A stretch of 64,000 nt of DNA, taken from the NCBI GenBank assembly GCA_949752795.1, contig OX457056.1:203609654-203673653 (forward strand), read 5' to 3'. The notes beneath the pieces were generated by a model. The model did not search any database and was not told where the DNA came from. It worked only from the letters and a program-made list of their open reading frames with translations. How positions within the stretch are numbered: position 1 is the first letter of the stretch; every line of letters starts with the position of its first letter. This DNA is from Hyperoodon ampullatus. Lineage: Eukaryota > Chordata > Mammalia > Artiodactyla > Ziphiidae. The translations under genes and the position numbers were made by a program. Positions 32,842 to 44,859 of the stretch are shown here, piece after piece.

Positions 32842-33235
32842 TATTTTTTGCGGTACGCGGGCCTCTCACTGCTGTGGCCTCTTCCGTTGCGGAGCACAGG
32901 CTCTGGACGTGCAGGCTCAGCGGCCATGTCTCACACGCCCGGCCTCTCCGTGGCATGTGGGATCCTCCCAGACTGGGGCACGAACCTGTGTCCCCTGCAT
33001 CGGCAGGCGGGCTCTCAACCACTGCGCCACCAGGGAAGCCCTACTCTTTTTTTTTTTTTAACATCTTTATTGGAGTATAATTGCTTTACAATGGTGTGTT
33101 CATTTCTGCTTTATAACAAAGTGAATCAGCTATACGCACACATATATCCCCATATCTCCTCCCTCTTGCGCCTCCCTCCCACCCTCCCTATCCCCCCGCT
33201 CTAGGTGGTCACAAAGCACCGAGCTGATCTCCCTG
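32552..33235 (-). mobile_element. Compound of three tandem L1 3' ends plus a CHR SINE
   Basis: GGAGTATA-type L1 3' ends begin near 32603, 32706 and 33072, all minus strand. The whole block is bracketed by TAGCATCCCTGACT at 32538-32551 and 33236-33249, exact. Removing the SINE leaves spacings of about 102 and 107 bp. The middle copy looks like a hybrid of the outer two. Confidence 0.85.
32791..33042 (-). mobile_element. CHR-type SINE with long (TTTC)n tail
   Basis: A-tail expanded to about 12 TTTC units (to about 32840), then the body. Short TSD ACTCTTT at 32784-32790 and 33043-33049. Body somewhat diverged (ACACGCCCGGCCTCTCCG). Confidence 0.9.
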
Positions 33236-33249
33236 TAGCATCCCTGACT

Positions 33250-34000
33250 ATTAAATGTCACTGGCCAGCTTAAATGTCACTGTCATTAAAAAAAAATAAA
33301 TAACTCTTCCCATATTTTTAAAAGCACCCCAGAGGGGGCAGTACCACTCCTAGTTGAGAGCACTGAGCTGGGTGTGGAGGGCGCATTGAAGGCTGTTCCT
33401 GGAAGGGGCCTGGCACAATCCCCTGTTGAAGATGGAGTTGGGTGTTGGCTCACCGCTGCTGCTGACTCAGGGGCTGAGTCCCGGCTGTGTCATCCCAGCC
33501 TTCCAGGCCACGGAACTTACAGCAGAAAATCATTAAATGGCCACTTCCTTGCCTCTCTGTCCATGGAGGCAAGTTGCTGGTCCCACAGGCTGTCTGTGTC
33601 GGGGGGAGGCAGGAGGAGGAGAGAGGACCCTCTTGGGATGATGGGAGGAGGGAGGGAGGTATGTCTACTGGCTTTTCTGGATGGCCTCCTTGGCCTCTCT
33701 CGCCCCAGAATGCCATGCTGGCTGCTCCAGAGGTTGGGGTGGGGACAGGGAAGGGAGAACATTGCCAGGGGAAGGTGCTGTCTTATGATTAGGATGGTGG
33801 CACTTCCACACGCTCCTGACTTTCACCTTCACCTTTCCCCTTGGCTTGCCCCAGCCTCTCCCTGGCATCTGCTGAAAGGCTGATCTTCTCCACGGAATGG
33901 GACAGTGTGTGTGTCCAGGTGGGGGTGTCCAGGTGCCCCTGAGAGTGAGGAGAGGAGGCACTTTGCCCTGATGAGAGTTGAGTGAAACTGAGAGGATGCT
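33250..34000. other. NEURL1 intron 1, unique
   Basis: No feature seen except a weak CTCF-like AGAGGGGGCAG near 33331. Confidence 0.4.
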
Positions 34001-34004
34001 CCAG

Positions 34005-34145
34005 CTGATTCACTTCATGTGTCAGTGCCCTCTGTGCTGGGCCTGGTGCTGGGCTTGGAGAATTGGGAGGTGAGTACTGGGCATCGTCTCTGCCCTTGAG
34101 GTGCTCATGGCCCATGAATCGCTCATCCAATTCAGACATCAGTCC
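34005..34145 (-). repeat. L2 LINE fragment
   Basis: CTGTGCTGGGCCTGGTGCTG and TGCCCTTGAGGTGCTCATGG, antisense L2 3' end. Confidence 0.55.
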
Positions 34146-34559
34146 GTAGCGGCAGAAGGGTCCTGGAGCCTTTCTTCTCTGTGTCTGCTTTCCTTTCCTT
34201 TTTTCACCCTGCTCTTCCCAGCAAATGCCCCCTTTGAATATATTCTCCGTGAAGGGAGGGGACTGGCAGGTGGTCAGGTGTGTGCATGGGGCTGGTGGAA
34301 GGGGTGGTGGCCACTGACTTCCAACATCAGACCCAAATCAGAGGTCATTTTGTCCTACCTCCTTTCTCAGCTCAGATCTGGAGTGCTCAGCCCTGGAGAG
34401 GGGAAGTGACTTGTCCAAGGTCATACAGCTGGATTGGACCAGGTGCTAATGAGGTCTCAAGGCTCTGACATTGCTGGATGATGCTCTCAGGATTTGGCAG
34501 AGGTTAATTCCAGAGGGACCCCCGAGGGGGACGAATGATCGTGCCAATTGTGATGTGTG

Positions 34560-34790
34560 CTGTCCCGAGGGGAACTATTGAAGGGCTTTAAAAGGAAGAG
34601 TGACAGGATCTTTTAGATGCCTTAGAAAGCTCTGGGGCAAGAGAGGGGCAGGGGAGGGCCAGGCAGGAGGCTGCTGCAGTCTTCCAGTGGAGGAGAGGTG
34701 TGGCTTCTACCGGGCAGGGCGGTGAGCAGCCAGGCAAGTAGACTGATTTGGGGAATCCTTTAGAAGGTCGACTTGAAGATTTGGAGGTGG
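34560..34790 (-). repeat. L2 LINE fragment
   Basis: ATTGAAGGGCTTTAAAAGGA, AGAGTGACAGGATC and GCTGCAGTCTTCCAGTGGAGG, antisense L2. Confidence 0.7.
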
Positions 34791-35980
34791 AGAGGGAGAT
34801 GTAGAGGGACTACTTGTGCTGACACGTGTCAGAGGATTCTGACTTCTGGGGCAGTGGTCAGTGAGGCATCCAGGTGGCTTGGCTTGGAGGAGCTTGGCTA
34901 CACACTGAGAGGGTGGGCCTCTTGGGAGGTCGGGGGTGAGCATGCTGATGTGTGAGTGTTCCCCTGAGAGCTGTGTCCCACCCAAGGCCTTGAGGTCTTA
35001 GAGCCACGAAGAGAGACAGGTGAGCAGGGCAGGGCTGGCCCTGAGCTCTTGGCTCCACCCTACCCCCTGGGACATCATCGATAGTTAATGTCCCCTCTGC
35101 CTGTCACAGGTGGCTCCCAGGTGGACAGAGGTGGGGCCCTGACACCTGTGTTGTGATGTGCATCTGGCTTCTGCAGGCCTCCGAGCCAGGGCCTTCAGTC
35201 CCAACCTAGCCAAGCTTTCTCAGGTGGCTCCTTGCTCCCCGTGGGTGCCAATTCCCCCAGCATACACACACAAACTGTAACAGGTGGCCATAAATCAGCC
35301 CAGACAGGCCAAGGCTGCTCTGGTTTTCCCACAGTTGAGATCAAAGCCCCAGACCCTCACCCTGGGGCTCAGTACTTATTAAATTATTAAACTGTCAAGG
35401 GAAGGGAAAGCAGGAAGGACTGGATGGATGGCCATAGAGGAAAAGAGAACGAGGAAAACTGGCTGAGAAATGAGGCAGCGGGTGGGAAAGGGGAAAAGAG
35501 GAGAGAAAAAAAAGCTCTTTGTCTTTGCCCTGAGCTTGGAGACTTCCCAGAGCTGTGAACCTTGCATTTGAATATCCTCAAACAATTCCCTCCTGCTTCC
35601 TCCTCTGGGCTCTCATTGGGGTCCCATGACCAGGATTCATAGCCCCACTTTACAGAGGAGAAACTGAGGCCCAGATTGTCACAGGCTTATGAAAGTCTGT
35701 ATTTCTGAGTCCTGTTCCAGCCTCTTTCTGGGCCTCTTCATGGGCCCAGAATCAACATTAGGTTAATACCCATTCTTGACCCTGGCTCTCAGGCTAGACT
35801 GGAGTGCATGAAGAACCCCATCCTGATCCCAGTAGTACCAGCCAGGGCCTCTTCCTGCCTGGAGCCCCCTGGACTCTCCTTTAGCTTCCAGGCATGAAGG
35901 CAGAGCTTGGACCCAATAGATTGCCCATCCCTGCCTGAGGCAACAGGTTCTATCCCTGGCCCCACACTCCAGTTGTTTGC
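34791..35980. other. NEURL1 intron 1, mostly unique
   Basis: A small MIR core (GAGAAACTGAGGCCCAGA, about 35640-35720, minus) and a purine-rich patch at 35395-35515. Confidence 0.5.
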
Positions 35981-36010
35981 AGGAAACAGCCTCTTTTTTC
36001 CCACCATCTT

Positions 36011-36243
36011 TTTTTTTTTTTTTAATAGACTTTATTTATTATTTTCTTTGCTGTACGCGGGCCTCTCACTGCTGTGGCCTCTCCCGTTGCGGAGCACAGG
36101 CTTCAGACGTGCAGGCTCAGCGACTATGGCTCACGGGCCCAGCCGCTCCGTGGCATGTGGGATCTTCCCGGACCGGGGCACGAGCCCGCGTCCCCTGCAT
36201 CGGCAGGCGGACTCTCAACCACTGCGCCACCAGGGAAGCCCCC
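36011..36243 (-). mobile_element. CHR-type SINE in the L1 A-tail
   Basis: Poly-T then AATAGACTTTATTTATTATT, then the CHR body. TSD about CCATCTTT on each side; a C run blurs the right edge. Confidence 0.88.
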
Positions 36244-39053
36244 CCCATCTTTATTGTGGTATAATTGACAAATAAAATTGTAATGCACTTAAAGTGTACA
36301 ACGTGATGATTAGGTATATATATATATATATATATATATAGTGAAATGATTCCTGCAATCAAGTTCATTAACACATTCATCACCTCACATAGTTACTTTT
36401 TTCATTGTTGTTATTGAGAATGCCTAAGATCTACTCTTAACAAATTTCAAGTGTACAAGTATTATGAACCATAGTCACCATGCTGTATACTATATACTCA
36501 GAACTTATTTATCTTATAACTGAAAGTTTGTATCTTTTAACCAACATTTCCCCATTTTCCCCACCCCTAGTCCTGGTCAACCACCATTCTACTCTCTATT
36601 TCTTTTAATTCAACACCCCCTCATTTTTTTGGATTCCACGTGTAAGTGATACTGTATGGTATTTATCTTTCTATGTCTTTTCTCTGGCTTATTTCACTTA
36701 GTATAAGGCCCTCCATGTTCACTCATGTTTCCCCAAATAGCAAGATTTCCTTCTTTTTATGACTGAATAATATTCCATTGTATATATATACATATATACC
36801 ATATTTTCTTTATCCATTCATCCATCCACAGACACTTAGGTTGTTACCATATCTTGGCTGTTGTGAATAATGTGGCAATGAACATGGATGTATAAATATC
36901 TCCTCAAGATAGTGATTTCATTTCCTTTGGGTATATACCCAGAAGTGGGACTGCTGGATCATATGGTAATTCTATTTTTAATTTCTTGAGGAATCTCCAT
37001 ACTATTTTCCAAAATGGCTGTATCAGTTTACATTCCCACCAAGAATGATGAGGGTTCCCTTTTCTCCACATCCTCATCAATATTTGTTATCTCTTGTCTT
37101 TTTGATTATAGACGTCCTAACAAGGGTTAGGTGATATCTCATTGTGGTTTTGATTTGCATTTCCCTGATGATTAGTGATGTTGAGCATCTTTTCCTGTAG
37201 CTGCTGGCCATTTGTATTTCTTCTTTGGAAAAATGACTATTCAGGTCCCTTGCCCATTTTCCAATTGAGTTATTTATTTATTTATTTTTTTGCTATTGAG
37301 TTGTAAGAGTTTTAAATTTTTTTGGAAATTAGCCCCTTATCAGATATATGGCTTGCAAATATTTTCTCCCATTCCATAGGGTGCCTTTTCATTTTGTTGA
37401 TTTTTTCCCTTGCTGTGCAAAACCTTTTTAGTTTGATGTAGTCTCACTTGTTTATTTTTTCTTTTGTTGCTTCTGCTTTGAGTGTCAAACCCCAAAAATC
37501 ATTGCTAAGATCAATGGCAAGGAGCTTTCTGCTTATGTTTTCTTCTAAGAATTTTATGGTTTCAGGTCTTACATTTAGGTCTTTAATTCATTTTGAGTTG
37601 ATATTTGTACATGGTGTGCGATGAGGGTCTATTTAATTATTTTGCATGTGGAGATCCAGTTTTTCCAGCACCTTTTATTGAAGAGACTATCCTTTACCCA
37701 TTGTATATTCTTGGCACCTTTGTTGAAAATGAGGTGACCATATATCTGTGGGTTTATTTCTGTGCTGTCTATTCTACTCCATTGATCTATATGTCTGTTT
37801 TTTATGCTAATAGCATACTGTTTTGATTATTATAGCTTTGTAGTATAGTCTGAAATCAGGAAATGTGATGTGCCTTCAGCTTTGTTCTTCTTGCTCAAGA
37901 TTACTTTAGCCATTCAAGGTCTTTTGTGGTCTCATACAAATTTTGAGATTTTTTTTTATATTTGTGAAAAATGCCATTGGAATTTTTATAGGGATTGCAT
38001 TGAATCTGTAGATTGCTTTGGGTGGTATAGACATTTTAACAATATTAATTCTTTCAATCCATGGACATGGGATATCTTTGCATTTATTTTTATCTTCTTC
38101 AATTTCTTTAATCAATAGTTTATAGTTTTCCTTGTACAGATGTAAGGATTTGGCTAAATTTACCCCTAAGTATTTTATTCTTTCTGATGCTCTTGTAAAT
38201 GGGTTTGGTTTCTTAATTTCTATTTCAGATAGTTTGTTGTTAGTGTATAGAAACACAACTGACTTTTGTATGTTGATTTTGTATCCTGCAACTTTACTGA
38301 GTTCATTTATCAATTCTAACAGTTTTTTGATGGAGTCTATTAGAGTTTTCTGTATACAAGATTGTGTCATCTGCAAACAGAGACAATTTTGCTTTGTCCT
38401 TTCTGATTTGGATGCCTTTTAGTTCTTTTTCTTGCCTAATTGCTCTGGCTAGGACTTCCAGTACTATGTTGAATATGCTGAAGTGGCAATAGAGGACATC
38501 CTTCTCTTGCTTCTGATCACTATTAGTATGATGTTAGCTGTGGGCTTGTTATATTTGACCTTTATTATGTTGAGGTACATTCCATCTATACCTAATTTGT
38601 GGAGAGTGTTTATCATGAAAAGATGTTGAATTTTATCAAATGCTCTTTATGCATCTGTGACTGATGCTCATATGATTTTAGCCTTTATTTTGTTAATATG
38701 TTATATGACATTTATTAATTTACATATGTTGAACCATCCTTGCATCCTAGGGATAAATCTCACTTGATCGTGGTGTATGATACTTTTAGTGTGTTGTTGA
38801 ATTTGGCTTGCTAATATTTTGTTGAGGATTTTTGCATCTATCTTCACCAGGGATATTGGCCTGTAATTTTCTTTTCTTGTAGTATCCTTGTATGGCCTTG
38901 GTAACAGGGTAATGCTGACCTTATAAAATGAATTTGGAACTGTTCCCTCCTCTTCATTTTTTGGGAGGAGTTTGAGAAGGATTGGTATTAATTCTTTAAA
39001 TGTTTGGTAGAATTCACCAGTGAAGCCATCTGGTCCTGGACTTTTATTTTTAG
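36244..39053 (-). pseudogene. L1 3' half: ORF2 reverse transcriptase C-terminal part and 3' UTR, degraded
   Basis: Antisense open stretch 38376-37906 encodes recognisable L1 ORF2 text ([29 protein letters not shown]), but stops and frameshifts occur around it. An (AT)n microsatellite lies at 36313-36341. Confidence 0.88.
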
Positions 39054-39764
39054 GAGATATAAGAATACTTTACCCAGAAAAGCTGTCCTTCAGAGTTGAA
39101 GGTGAGATACAGACATTCCCAGACAAACAAAAGCTGAAGGAGTTCATAACTACTAAACCTACCTCACAAGAAATGCTAAAGGAGTTCTTTAAGCTGAAAA
39201 GAAAGGATACTAACTAGTAACATGAAAACATATGAAAGTGTAAAACTTCCTGGTAAATGTAAATATATGGTCTAATCTAGGATACTCTAATATTGTAATG
39301 GTGGTGTGTAAATCACTTATAACTCTAATATAAAGGTTAAAAGACAAAAGAATTAAAAATAGCTATAACTACAATAATTGGTTAGTGGATATATAATAAA
39401 AAAGATGTAAACTGTGACATCAAAAACATAAAATGTTGGAAGAGGGAGTAAAAGTGTTGAGCTTTTGTATGTTAACAAAATTAAGTGGTTTTCAGCTTAA
39501 AATAGATGGTTGTAACTATGTTTTATGTAAACCTCATTGTAACTACAAAGCAAAAACCAGTAGTAGATACACAGAAGATAATGAGAAAGGGATCAAAACA
39601 TACCACTTTGGCATCCAGTCACAAAGGAAGACAGTAATAGAAGAAGAAAAGAACAAAGGACGTGCAAAATATCCAGAAAACAATGAATAAAATGGCAATA
39701 AGTCCTTATCTATCAATAATTACTTTAAACATAGTCTAAATTATCCAATCAAAAGACATAGAGT

Positions 39765-41070
39765 CAATCACAGCAAGATCCTTTTTGACCCACCTCCTAG
39801 AGAAATGGAAATAAAAACAAAAATAAACACATGGGACCTAATGAAACTTCAAAGCTTTTGCACAACAAAGGAAACCATAAACAAGACCAAAGGCAACCCT
39901 CAGAATGGGCGAAAATATTTGCAAATGAAGCAACTGACAAAGGATTAATCTCCAAAATTTACAAGCAGCTCATGCAGCTCAATAACAAAAAAACAAACAA
40001 CCCAATCCCAAAATGGGCAGAAGACCTAAAGAGACATTTCTCCAAAGAAGATATACAGACTGCCAACAAACACATGAAAGAATGCTCAACATCATTAATC
40101 ATTAGAGAAATACAAATCAGAACTACAATGAGATATCATCTCACACCAGTCAGAATGGCCATCATCAAAAAATCTAGAAACAATAAATGCTGGAGAGGGT
40201 GTGGAGAAAAGGGAACACTCTTGCACTGCTGGTGGGAATGTGCATTGGTACAGCCACTATGGAGAACAGTGTGGAGGTTCCTTAAAAAACTACAAATAGA
40301 ACTACCGTATGACCCAGCAATCCCACTACTGGGCATATACTCTGAGAAAACCATAATTCAAAAAGAGTCATGTACCAAAATGTTCATTGCAGCTCTATTC
40401 ACAATAGCCCGGAGATGGAAACAACCCAAGTGTCCATCATTGGATGAATGGATAAAGAAGATGTGGCACATACATACAATGGAATATTACTCAGCCATAA
40501 AAAGAAATGAAGTTGAGCTATTTGTAATGAGGTGGATAGACCTAGAGTCTGTCATACAGAGTGAAGTAAGTCAGAAAGAGAAAGACAAATACTGTATGCT
40601 AACACGTATATATGGAATTTAAGAAAAAAAAATGTCATGAAGAACCTAGGGGTAAGACAGGAATAAAGACACAGACCTACTAGAGAATGGACTTGAGAAT
40701 ATGGGGAGGGGGAAGGGTAAGCTGTGACAAAGCGAAAGAGAGGCATGGACATATATACACTACCAAACGTAAGGTAGATAGCTAGTGGGAAGCAGCCGCG
40801 TAGCACAGGGAGATCAGCTCGGTGCTTTGTGACCACCTGGAGGGGTGGGATAGGGAGCGTGGGAGGGAGGGAGACGCAAGAGGGAAGAGATATGGGAACA
40901 TATGTTATGTATAACTGCTTCACTTTGTTATAAAGCAGAAACTAACACACCATTGTAAAGCAATTATACTCCAATAAAAAAAAAGAAAGAAACAATGATT
41001 TTTCAGACAATGGATGTCAGGAAGCACAGGACAGGGATCCCTAAGAGAAGATAACAAAAACAAACAAACA
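39765..41070 (+). mobile_element. Younger 5'-truncated L1 with possible 3' transduction
   Basis: TSD AAAAGACATAGAGT at 39751-39764 and 41071-41084, exact. It contains the ORF2 C-terminus and the cetartiodactyl-type L1 3' UTR ending in an A-tail (40973-40992). About 61 bp of non-L1 text (40993-41053) and a second A-rich tail follow before the right TSD. Confidence 0.85.
39831..40622 (+). pseudogene. L1 ORF2 C-terminal fragment, open for 263 codons
   Basis: Continuous reading with [17 protein letters not shown] (the cysteine-rich end), [34 protein letters not shown] and ending [12 protein letters not shown]. It lacks the endonuclease and catalytic RT parts, so it is not a working element. The open frame points to a fairly recent insertion. 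Confidence 0.9.
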
Positions 41071-41411
41071 AAAAGACATAGAGTAACTGAATGGATCAAA
41101 AAAAAAAAAAGAGGCCCAACAAATTACCCAACTCTAAGAGACTCACTTCAGCTCTAAGGACACATAAGCTGTAAGTGAAGAGGTGGAAAAAGATATTTCG
41201 GGCAAATGGAAACCAAAAGAGTACAGGGGTAGTTGTACTTATATCAGATAATATAAAGGGATCAATTCATCAAGAGGAAATAACTATAGTAAATATATAT
41301 ATACCCAACATCAGAGCACATAAATATGTAAAGCAAGTACTCTGAAGGAGATCTGAAGGGAGAAATAGATAGCAATACTATAATAATAGGGGACTTCAAT
41401 TCTCCACTTTC

Positions 41412-41533
41412 TTTTTTTTTTTTTTGGCCTTGCCACATAGTATGTGGGATCTTAGTTCCCCGACCAGGGATCGAACCCACGCCCCCTGTATTGGAAGCGT
41501 GGAATTTTAACCAGTGGACCACCAGGGAAGTCC
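41412..41533 (-). mobile_element. Short tRNA-derived SINE (CHR-3-like)
   Basis: Poly-T, GGCCTTGCCACATAGTATGTG, ending CACCAGGGAAGTCC. TSD TCTCCACTTTC at 41401-41411 and 41534-41544, exact. Confidence 0.88.
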
Positions 41534-41676
41534 TCTCCACTTTCAACAATGGGTAGATCATCCAGACAGAAAATCAGTGTGGACATATTGGGCTTGAACT
41601 ACACTTTAGACCAAATGGACCTAACAGACATACAGAATATTCCATCAAAAGTAGCAAACTACACATTCTTCTTCTT

Positions 41677-41890
41677 TTTTTTTTTTTTTTTTTTTTTGCT
41701 ATACGCGGGCCTCTCACTGCTGTGGCTTCTCCCGTTGCGGAGCCCAGGCTCCAGACGCGCAGGCTCAGCGGCCATGGCTCACGGGCCCAGCCGCTCCACG
41801 GCATGTGGGATCTTCCCGGACCGGGGCACGAACCCGTGTCCCCTGCATCGGCAGGCGGACTCTCAACCACTGCGCCACCAGGGAAGCCCC
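41677..41890 (-). mobile_element. Young CHR-type SINE
   Basis: TSD ACATTCTTCTTCTT at 41663-41676 and 41891-41904, exact. Confidence 0.95.
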
Positions 41891-42388
41891 ACATTCTTCT
41901 TCTTATGTGCACACAGAAAATTCTCTAGGATAGATCATATGTTAGCCACAAAACTAGTCTTAACATGTTGAAGAAGACTGAAATTATATCAATTATCTTT
42001 TCTGACCACAATGTATGAAACTAGAAATCAATTACAGGAGAAAATTGGGAAAATTCACAAATATTTGGAGGTTGAACAGCGTGCTTCTGAACAATCAAAA
42101 GGGAAATTTAAAAAATCTTGAGACAAATGAAAATGGAAACACAACATACCAATGGAATGTTATGGGATGCAGCACAAGCAGTTCTAAGAGGGAAGTTTAT
42201 AGTGATAAATGTTCACATTAAGAAAAAAGAATGATCTCAAATAAACAACCTAATTTTATACCTCAAGGAACTAGAGAAAGAACAAACTAAGCCCAAAGTT
42301 AGTAGAAGGAAGAAAATAAATGAAAGATTGGAAAGACAGTAGAAAAGATCAACAAAACTAAGTGTTGTTTTTTAAAAAAGATAAACAA

Positions 42389-42591
42389 GGGCTTCCCTGG
42401 TGGCGCAGTGGTTGGGAGTCCGCCTGCTGATGCAGGGGACGTGGGTTCGTGCCCCGGTCTGGGAGGATCCCACATGCTGTGGAGTGGCTGGGCCCATGAG
42501 CCATGGCCGCTGAGCCTGCGCGTCCAGAGCCTGTGCTCTGCAACGGCAGAGGCCACAACAGTGAGAGGCCTGCGTACCAAAAAAAAAAAAA
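42389..42591 (+). mobile_element. Young CHR-type SINE (sense to NEURL1)
   Basis: Begins GGGCTTCCCTGGTGGCGCAG. TSD AAAAAAGATAAACAA at 42374-42388 and 42592-42606. The only young copy on the plus strand within NEURL1. Confidence 0.95.
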
Positions 42592-42868
42592 AAAAAAGAT
42601 AAACAAAATTGACAAACCTTTATCTAGACTAAGAAAAAAAAGAGAGAAGTCTCAAATAAATTGAACCATTTATGAAAGAGGAGACATTGCAACTGATACC
42701 ACATAAATACGAAGAATCATAAGAGAACACTGTGAACAGTGATATGCCAACAAGTTGGATAACCTAGAAGAAATGGATTAATTCCTAGAAACATACAACC
42801 TACCAAGATTGAATCATGAAGAAAAAAATCTGAACAGACCAATAAAGAATAAGGAAAACTCCTCTTTT

Positions 42869-44685
42869 CAGGGCAGAGAGAACCTAGCCAGTGCCTGAGA
42901 GATGCACAGGGGGTTTCCGCTTTCCCGGCCCGGGCCCAGCAGATCCTCTGGAGCTGAGAACAGCCAGACACGCAGACCCTGGTTTGGAGCCAAGAGGATG
43001 GAGGAAGTGGTGGGACGAGGCTATGAGTGACCAGGATGCCACTTACACGGAAGTGTCTGCATCAGAGGGCAGCCCTCCTGAAAACTGGGGCTCCTGTTGC
43101 ATGAGAGTCCTCAGGTTCTTCTACTGCAAAATGTGAAGGAAGCCGTTTTAGGGAGTTTGGGTTTCCTTGTCTGGTCCCAAGTTGAGGTTGTGTTAAAGAA
43201 ACAAAATACAAGAGGAGTCTGGATTGGCTTTGAGAACAGAATTTCCTAAGATTCAGGGCCTGTTCTGAAAGTGGGGATTTGCTGTCTGGTGCTAAGGGTT
43301 AGTTCCCAGGATAAAAGGTTCTATTTTAGGGGTGAAGCTGCCATTTCTGCAGACAAGATTTTGGCTTGGTATTGATGCATCTGTTTTGGGGGTCTGAGTT
43401 GCATGCTGGGGTGAGAATCTTATTCCTAGGAGGAGTTTTCACTTCAGGGTTCAGGATTCTTGATTGCAGTTGAGCACTGATTTTGGGGGCCAAGAGTCTA
43501 TTTGGGGGCTCCATGTTCTACGATTGGGTTGAAGTTCCCTTCTTGGGCTTCGGGTTTTATTTACTAACAGATGGAAAGTCTTTTGCCCTTGGGAGGAAGG
43601 GAAGAACTCAAACCCACTTCTGTTTCCAGGGAAGACTTTCTGGGACCACCGGCAGAGGAATGGACCAATACACTGATGATCAGGAGGCTGGATTCCAGCC
43701 CTTGCCTGGATGTGAGACAGAGAATAAATCACTTGAAAGCTCGAGGTCTCTAGCTGAAAGCTTGGCCAGGCCGTGGTGTTGACTCACAAAGCACCACCCA
43801 AGCTTGCTTGATCCTCCCAAAATGACACTAATGGTGGGCTCCAGAGGCCCCGAGAGCCATCACTCTGTGAGTCAAATCCATGATGACAGCACTCAAGCCA
43901 CCCTGGGCACTGCCAGCTTGGTCCAGTTAGTGCCAATTGGATCTTAACTTGTGCTGAGGAGCCCCTGGGGAGAGGGAGCCCACGTGGAGTGGGATATGTT
44001 AAATCTGGGTCTCTGGGGCTTGGTGTGTAGCTCTGGCAGGCAGGAGCGAGGCTGGGCTGGGCCAGCGGCTTCCCTCCCTAGCGGGCCAGCTCACACGCAT
44101 CCTGGCTGGTACAGGGAGACATGATCTGTGATCTGAAGGGGTCTTGCTCTCTCCCTTGTGCTCTGCAGGATGGCTGGGATGCAGAGGGGTTGTTGCTGGT
44201 GACCTCCTAGCCCCCATCTGCCCTGTTGCAGGTGGACTTTCTGGTCTTAGAGGTCTTCCTCTTTTTTGTCCAATGGGGGCCAGCGGTGAATGTTGCAGAG
44301 CTGTCAGAATAAGACTAGCAGGGAGTTTCCAGCTTGGGGGAAAATTCTCTAGTGTTTCAGAAGAAATTCTCCTTTGGGAAGGAGCCCTTCTCCTGTGGCC
44401 AGGAAACTCAGGAAACCTGAGAAGATGGAGTTTTCTCTACCACCAAGTATGTCCCGGGGATGTAGGGGTAGCTCTATCTGGGTCTGCAGGGACCCTCAAG
44501 CCCCACTCTCTGGGCCTGGCCAAGGTACATGGAAAGCTTAGAGGCCTGGGGGTCCCACTGGGCTGTGGAATCCCAACCCAGACATTGAACTCTGGTGCCA
44601 TCCAGCAGGCCTCTGGAGTTCCCTCAGGGCATCTGGAGGGACCTGGGCCAGTCGGTCATACCTCAGATGTGAGGAGGGAGGGGAG
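42869..44685. other. NEURL1 intron 1, unique
   Basis: No repeat or exon identified. A short open frame at 43023-43136 is listed among rejected items. Confidence 0.45.
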
Positions 44686-44689
44686 GCAG

Positions 44690-44850
44690 GCAGGTTGCTT
44701 GAGGCTCAGGCTCTGGGGTCAGACTTTCCTTCCTGAGCCACCTGGAGCCAGATGCTTCACTTCTCCACACCCCAGTTCTTTATTGGAGGTAAAGCTTGAC
44801 TAGTAATAAATGCACAATAAATATTAGTTATTGTTGCCATCATTAGGCTC
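44690..44850 (+). repeat. MIR SINE
   Basis: CTCAGGCTCTGGGGTCAGAC and TGCACAATAAATATTAGTTATT in MIR order. Confidence 0.65.
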
Positions 44851-44859
44851 AGTCATCAG

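Larger units (their letters stand above)
35998..42851 (-). mobile_element. L1 insertion with inverted 5' half (twin priming), later invaded
   Basis: The 3' half is antisense at 36244-39053; the 5' half is in sense from about 39054 to 42851. The halves meet in ORF2: the sense part stops at the codons for LNRPI and the antisense part starts about 45 bp further on, at [12 protein letters not shown]. Flanks AGGAAACAGCCTCTTTT (35981-35997) and AGGAAAACTCCTCTTTT (42852-42868) match at 14 of 17 positions. Four SINEs and a younger L1 lie inside. Confidence 0.85.
39054..42851 (+). pseudogene. L1 inverted 5' half: ORF2 endonuclease and early RT region, degraded
   Basis: Sense text such as CAGACAAACAAAAGCTGAAG, GACAGAAAATCAGTGTGGAC, GACCAAATGGACCTAACAGAC and TAGAAACATACAACCTACC follows L1M order up to the breakpoint. 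Interrupted at 39765-41070, 41412-41533, 41677-41890 and 42389-42591. Confidence 0.85.

Noticed and set aside
33326..33340. CTCF-like AGAGGGGGCAG in intron 1
   Set aside because: Three mismatches in the left half of the core.
36313..36341. (AT)n run as a regulatory element
   Set aside because: A simple microsatellite inside L1 3' sequence.
43023..43136. Short open frame beginning MSDQDATYTEVSAS and ending FFYCKM
   Set aside because: The start looks like a lectin-type receptor tail, but it is only 37 codons, with no splice context or neighbours. Chance is more likely.
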